NCBI GenBank assembly: GCA_001321835.1
Contig: JPUR01000157.1
Location: 1 to 44,021, forward strand
Direction of reading: 5' to 3'
DNA: 44,021 nt
From: Marinosulfonomonas sp. PRT-SC04
Lineage (GTDB): Bacteria > Pseudomonadota > Alphaproteobacteria > Rhodobacterales > Rhodobacteraceae
Shown here piece after piece: positions 42,044 to 44,021 of the stretch; position 1 is the stretch's first letter; each line of letters begins with the position of its first letter. The notes under the pieces are model-generated. The model searched no databases. It was not told the DNA's origin and saw only the letters and a program-made list of their open reading frames with translations. Made by a program: the position numbers and the translations under genes.

Positions 42044-42120
42044 GGCCCCGTGGCTCAACTGGATAGAGCAGCCCCCTCCTAAGGGGCAGGTTAGTGGTTC
42101 GAATCCACTCGGGGTCACCA
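42044..42120 (+). tRNA. tRNA-Arg(CCT)
   Basis: A 77-base cloverleaf: acceptor GGCCCCG/CGGGGTC, D-arm, anticodon arm GCCCC-CTCCTAA-GGGGC with anticodon CCT, and T-arm with TTCGAATC, with ACCA encoded at the 3' end. The anticodon reads the rare arginine codon AGG. tRNA genes are frequent integration sites; an accessory-type stretch begins right after it. Confidence 0.95.
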
Positions 42121-42215
42121 AATTTACCTTTAGCCAGAGAAAGGGAATGTCTGCGCAAGAAGGCTTTCTGATGTTCCGGAACTCGCATTAGGCCCTTCTA
42201 TTATTGTTTTAAATC

Positions 42216-42232
42216 AATCCACTAAGTGGATT
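42216..42232. repeat. 17-bp palindrome downstream of tRNA-Arg
   Basis: AATCCACT-A-AGTGGATT is a perfect dyad about 100 bases after the tRNA. Its AATCCACT half also occurs in the tRNA T-arm (GAATCCACTC), so it might be a remnant of an integration event. Too short to be certain. Confidence 0.4.
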
Positions 42233-42317
42233 ATTGTGTTGCTCATTAAGTATCGTCAGATTAGAGAAAAACCCTTGATTTGACAGATGGCGCTTATTGC
42301 TCTCTCTGTCACGGCAC

Positions 42318-42331
42318 AGGTTCCGGAACCT
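42318..42331. promoter_or_regulatory. 14-bp perfect palindrome before the AAA ATPase gene
   Basis: AGGTTCCGGAACCT lies about 80 bases upstream of the AAA ATPase start and could be its operator. Between it and the start is another dyad (GCGGC ... GCCGC, about 42362-42389). Confidence 0.4.
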
Positions 42332-42409
42332 TTCATACTCATCAGCCTCGTCCACATTGGTCGCGGCGCTTCGCTCGGCAGGTTTGCCGCGCCATGAAAG
42401 GATTCCGCC

Positions 42410-43372
42410 TTGACCCGATCTACCACCACGATCCCGTTCAGCTCTCTCAACTTCGTCGATGACTTCTCATCCCTTCAACAAGTTGACGATCGCCTGAAGA
42501 AATTCCTCCGTTCTGTGCGGAATCGAAAACAAGATGCGGGTCTTGATCAGGGCTCGATCGAGACAAGCGACATATCCAGTTGGTTCGACTTGATTGGCAG
42601 CGGTGATCGCGCCAAAATCACACGCCGCGCGACGCGCTATCTGGATCGGTTGGTGGCGTCGACTGGCATGTCTCACCTGAGTAAGGAAGATAAGGCAACG
42701 CTGACGCCCCTGCGCGGTGGGCTGCCCGTTTCGCGCATCCAAACCGAACATGAGGCCGATGAAATCGCCGCCGCTTTGCATGCCGAAATGCCATGGATGG
42801 CGCGTGCCACCGAGGAGGCCTGGCATGGGCTACGAGCGTCGGCACGCGATGGATTACTGGGTGCGCGGTTTAATCCACTGGTGCTGGTCGGCCCGCCTGG
42901 GATCGGCAAAAGTTACTGGGCGCGGCGCCTTGCTCATCACCTTGCCGTGCCAACGACCATGATCGAAGCTACCGGTGAACCCGCCGCATTTTCACTGGTT
43001 GGGACGCAACGGGGCTGGGGTAGTGCCGCGCCAGGAAAGCTTATGAAAACAGTGCTAACTGAGCGTCATGCCGGCCCGCTTGTGATTGTGGATGAAGTGG
43101 AGAAAATGGGCGATGTTCAGTCGAACAAGGGTGGGCGACATACGCTGACGGATGCGCTGTTGCCACTGCTGGAACGCATGACTGCGCAGGCGTGGGAATG
43201 CCCGTATTATCAAGTGCCCTTTGATATGTCCTGGGCGAATTGGGTGATGACCGCGAACAGCAGGAATGGCCTGCCAGAGCCGCTACAAAGCCGGTGTGTC
43301 GTGTTGGATTTGCCGGATCTCACCTCCGCAGAGCTGGGCACTTATGCGAGAGTTAACCGCAGAAGTTGGTGA
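42410..43372 (+). CDS. Lon-like AAA+ ATPase, 3' end cut by IS256-type element
   Basis: The 320-residue frame has an N-terminal helical region (about 1-150) and an AAA module with Walker A VLVGPPGIGKSYWARRL (about 165), Walker B LVIVDEVEKMGD, sensor-1 WVMTANSRNGLPEPLQSRCV and the following VLDLPDL, most like Lon-type AAA domains. No Lon protease domain is present; it would come after the break. The frame stops after LGTYARVNRRSW, ten bases before the IS256 transposase stop on the other strand, so the natural C-terminus is lost. The start is TTG 42410, eight bases after AAAGGA. Function is unknown. It lies in the region after tRNA-Arg. Confidence 0.75.
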   Translation: MTRSTTTIPFSSLNFVDDFSSLQQVDDRLKKFLRSVRNRKQDAGLDQGSIETSDISSWFDLIGSGDRAKITRRATRYLDRLVASTGMSHLSKEDKATLTPLRGGLPVSRIQTEHEADEIAAALHAEMPWMARATEEAWHGLRASARDGLLGARFNPLVLVGPPGIGKSYWARRLAHHLAVPTTMIEATGEPAAFSLVGTQRGWGSAAPGKLMKTVLTERHAGPLVIVDEVEKMGDVQSNKGGRHTLTDALLPLLERMTAQAWECPYYQVPFDMSWANWVMTANSRNGLPEPLQSRCVVLDLPDLTSAELGTYARVNRRSW

Positions 43373-43381
43373 CGGAGATCA

Positions 43382-44021
43382 TCAGGCGGCGCTTTTGGTT
43401 TGTTTTTCGATTATCTCGATCCCGTCGGAGAATGTGACGCCTTGAATGAGTTTTGGCAATTGGTTTTTGCCCCTCAATTTTAGCCATCGTTTCTCAGCCT
43501 CTTTTATGAGCTTAAAGACCATCACCATGGCAGTGTTTCGTTTCAGGCAGCCCTTGGTTCTCTTGGTTCTGTGGCGGACGGTTGCAAAGGTGCTTTCAAT
43601 AGGATTTGTGGTGCGGATGTGTTTCCAGTGCTCGGCGGGAAAATCAAAGAATGTCAGGAGTGCATCCCGATCTTTTTTCAGACAGGCGACAGCTTTTTCG
43701 TATTTGACCTGGTATTTTGCACAGAAGAGGTCGAAGGCTTTTCCGGCATCATCCTTGGTGTCCGCCATCTATAACCTGACAGGGCATGCGAGCATGCCCG
43801 AGAAGGCAGATTTCATGCAAATCAGCCTTTGCCTTTGCTTGCAGGGCTTTGGGCATTTTATTGAGGATATTTGCGGTTTTGTGAACCCAACAACGTTGTC
43901 CTTTTGTCTGGGGAAAGACCTCTCGCAATGCCGCCCAAAACCCCAAAGCGCCATCACCTACCGCAAGTTTAGGTGGGGTATTCAGGCCACGGGCCTTTAG
44001 ATCAAGGAGTAGTTCACGCCA
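43382..44021 (-). pseudogene. IS256-family transposase (partial, disrupted by a 37-base insertion)
   Basis: From the right edge the frame reads LKARGLNTPPKLAVGDGALG, then FWAALREVFPQTKGQRCWVH, KTANILNKMPKALQAKAKAD and LHEIC, the DDE region of IS256 (mutator-type) transposases. It then goes into foreign residues and stops at 43749. The true continuation, MADTKDDAGKAFDLFCAKYQ through AEHWKHIRTTNPIESTFATV to the stop at 43382, is in another frame. The catalytic Glu region (NPIESTFATVR) is in the second half. Restoring the normal sequence needs removal of about 37 bases at 43770-43806. The element lies directly against the cut end of the AAA ATPase gene. Its other end is outside the window. Confidence 0.9.
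43770..43806. repeat. 37-base insertion carrying a perfect 8-bp hairpin
   Basis: GGGCATGC-GA-GCATGCCC (43782-43799) sits in the middle of sequence that interrupts the IS256 transposase between the LHEI codons and the MADT codons. Removing 37 bases restores the frame (37 is one more than a multiple of three). It may be a small palindromic element. Confidence 0.7.

Noticed and set aside
41909..42188. Minus-strand frames across tRNA-Arg
   Set aside because: They are antisense of the tRNA and contain no protein-family signal.
1..44021. CRISPR array
   Set aside because: No regularly spaced repeats of 24-40 bases were seen; the only short tandem repeat is the 12-base unit at 4469-4509.

Overview
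The window reads as a chromosomal segment of an alphaproteobacterium, most likely a marine Rhodobacteraceae (Roseobacter-group) bacterium. The reasons are the gene families (endonuclease III, DUF1285, the MoxR/DUF58/DUF4159 cluster, a DUF5928-type glycosyltransferase, a zf-CHCC protein, an FMN-riboswitch-controlled ribN) and the recurrent intergenic palindrome CCTCCGGCGGGGATATTT. This is inferred from family resemblance only. The two edges carry mobile elements: the 3' end of an IS200/IS605 transposase on the left and a damaged IS256-family transposase on the right.

Layout. 1-600: IS200/IS605 end that cuts off a DUF695 gene. 0.75-5.1 kb: FMN riboswitch and riboflavin importer ribN, a frameshifted GntR/FCD regulator, an OmpA-like lipoprotein, a frameshifted Ada-like alkyltransferase, and a Hint-domain protein. 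5.3-14.6 kb: nth and a PfkB kinase (overlapping), a sulfotransferase divergent from a beta-1,6-GlcNAc-transferase-like protein, a HIT protein, a DUF2029-type membrane glycosyltransferase, a zinc-finger protein and polA. 14.6-23.8 kb: hyi-like isomerase with DUF1285, then the tightly overlapping MoxR-DUF58-BatA/DUF4159-membrane protein operon, a small secreted protein whose 3' end is damaged, and DUF599. 23.9-27.8 kb: glcDEF glycolate oxidase. 27.8-29.9 kb: a tandem pair of trypsin-like proteases (the second is broken) and a small heat-shock gene with a sigma-32-type promoter and a ROSE-like leader. 30-36.4 kb: VWA protein plus ECF sigma factor, copper ATPase copA with a MerR/CueR-type 19-bp-spacer promoter, and a LacI-family regulator with a perfect operator. 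36.4-41.8 kb: Rieske oxygenase and an RND efflux pair. 42-44 kb: tRNA-Arg(CCT), then an accessory stretch with a Lon-like AAA ATPase truncated by IS256.

How genes work together. glcDEF would oxidise glycolate to glyoxylate. The ECF sigma factor and its membrane VWA partner form a two-gene unit with their own ECF-like promoter. MoxR and the three membrane/VWA-type proteins form a conserved chaperone-like assembly unit. The sulfotransferase and glycosyltransferase may modify one surface glycan.

A notable pattern is three independent single-base deletions in short homopolymers (GntR, Ada-like, second protease). They are either true decay or base-calling error. I did not find a clearly new multi-gene defence or biosynthetic system. 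The strongest non-routine signals are regulatory: the ROSE-like thermometer, the CueR-type promoter overlapping a stop codon, the ECF autoregulatory promoter, and the LacI operator followed by an early terminator. A 37-nt palindromic insertion inside the IS256 transposase is also notable.
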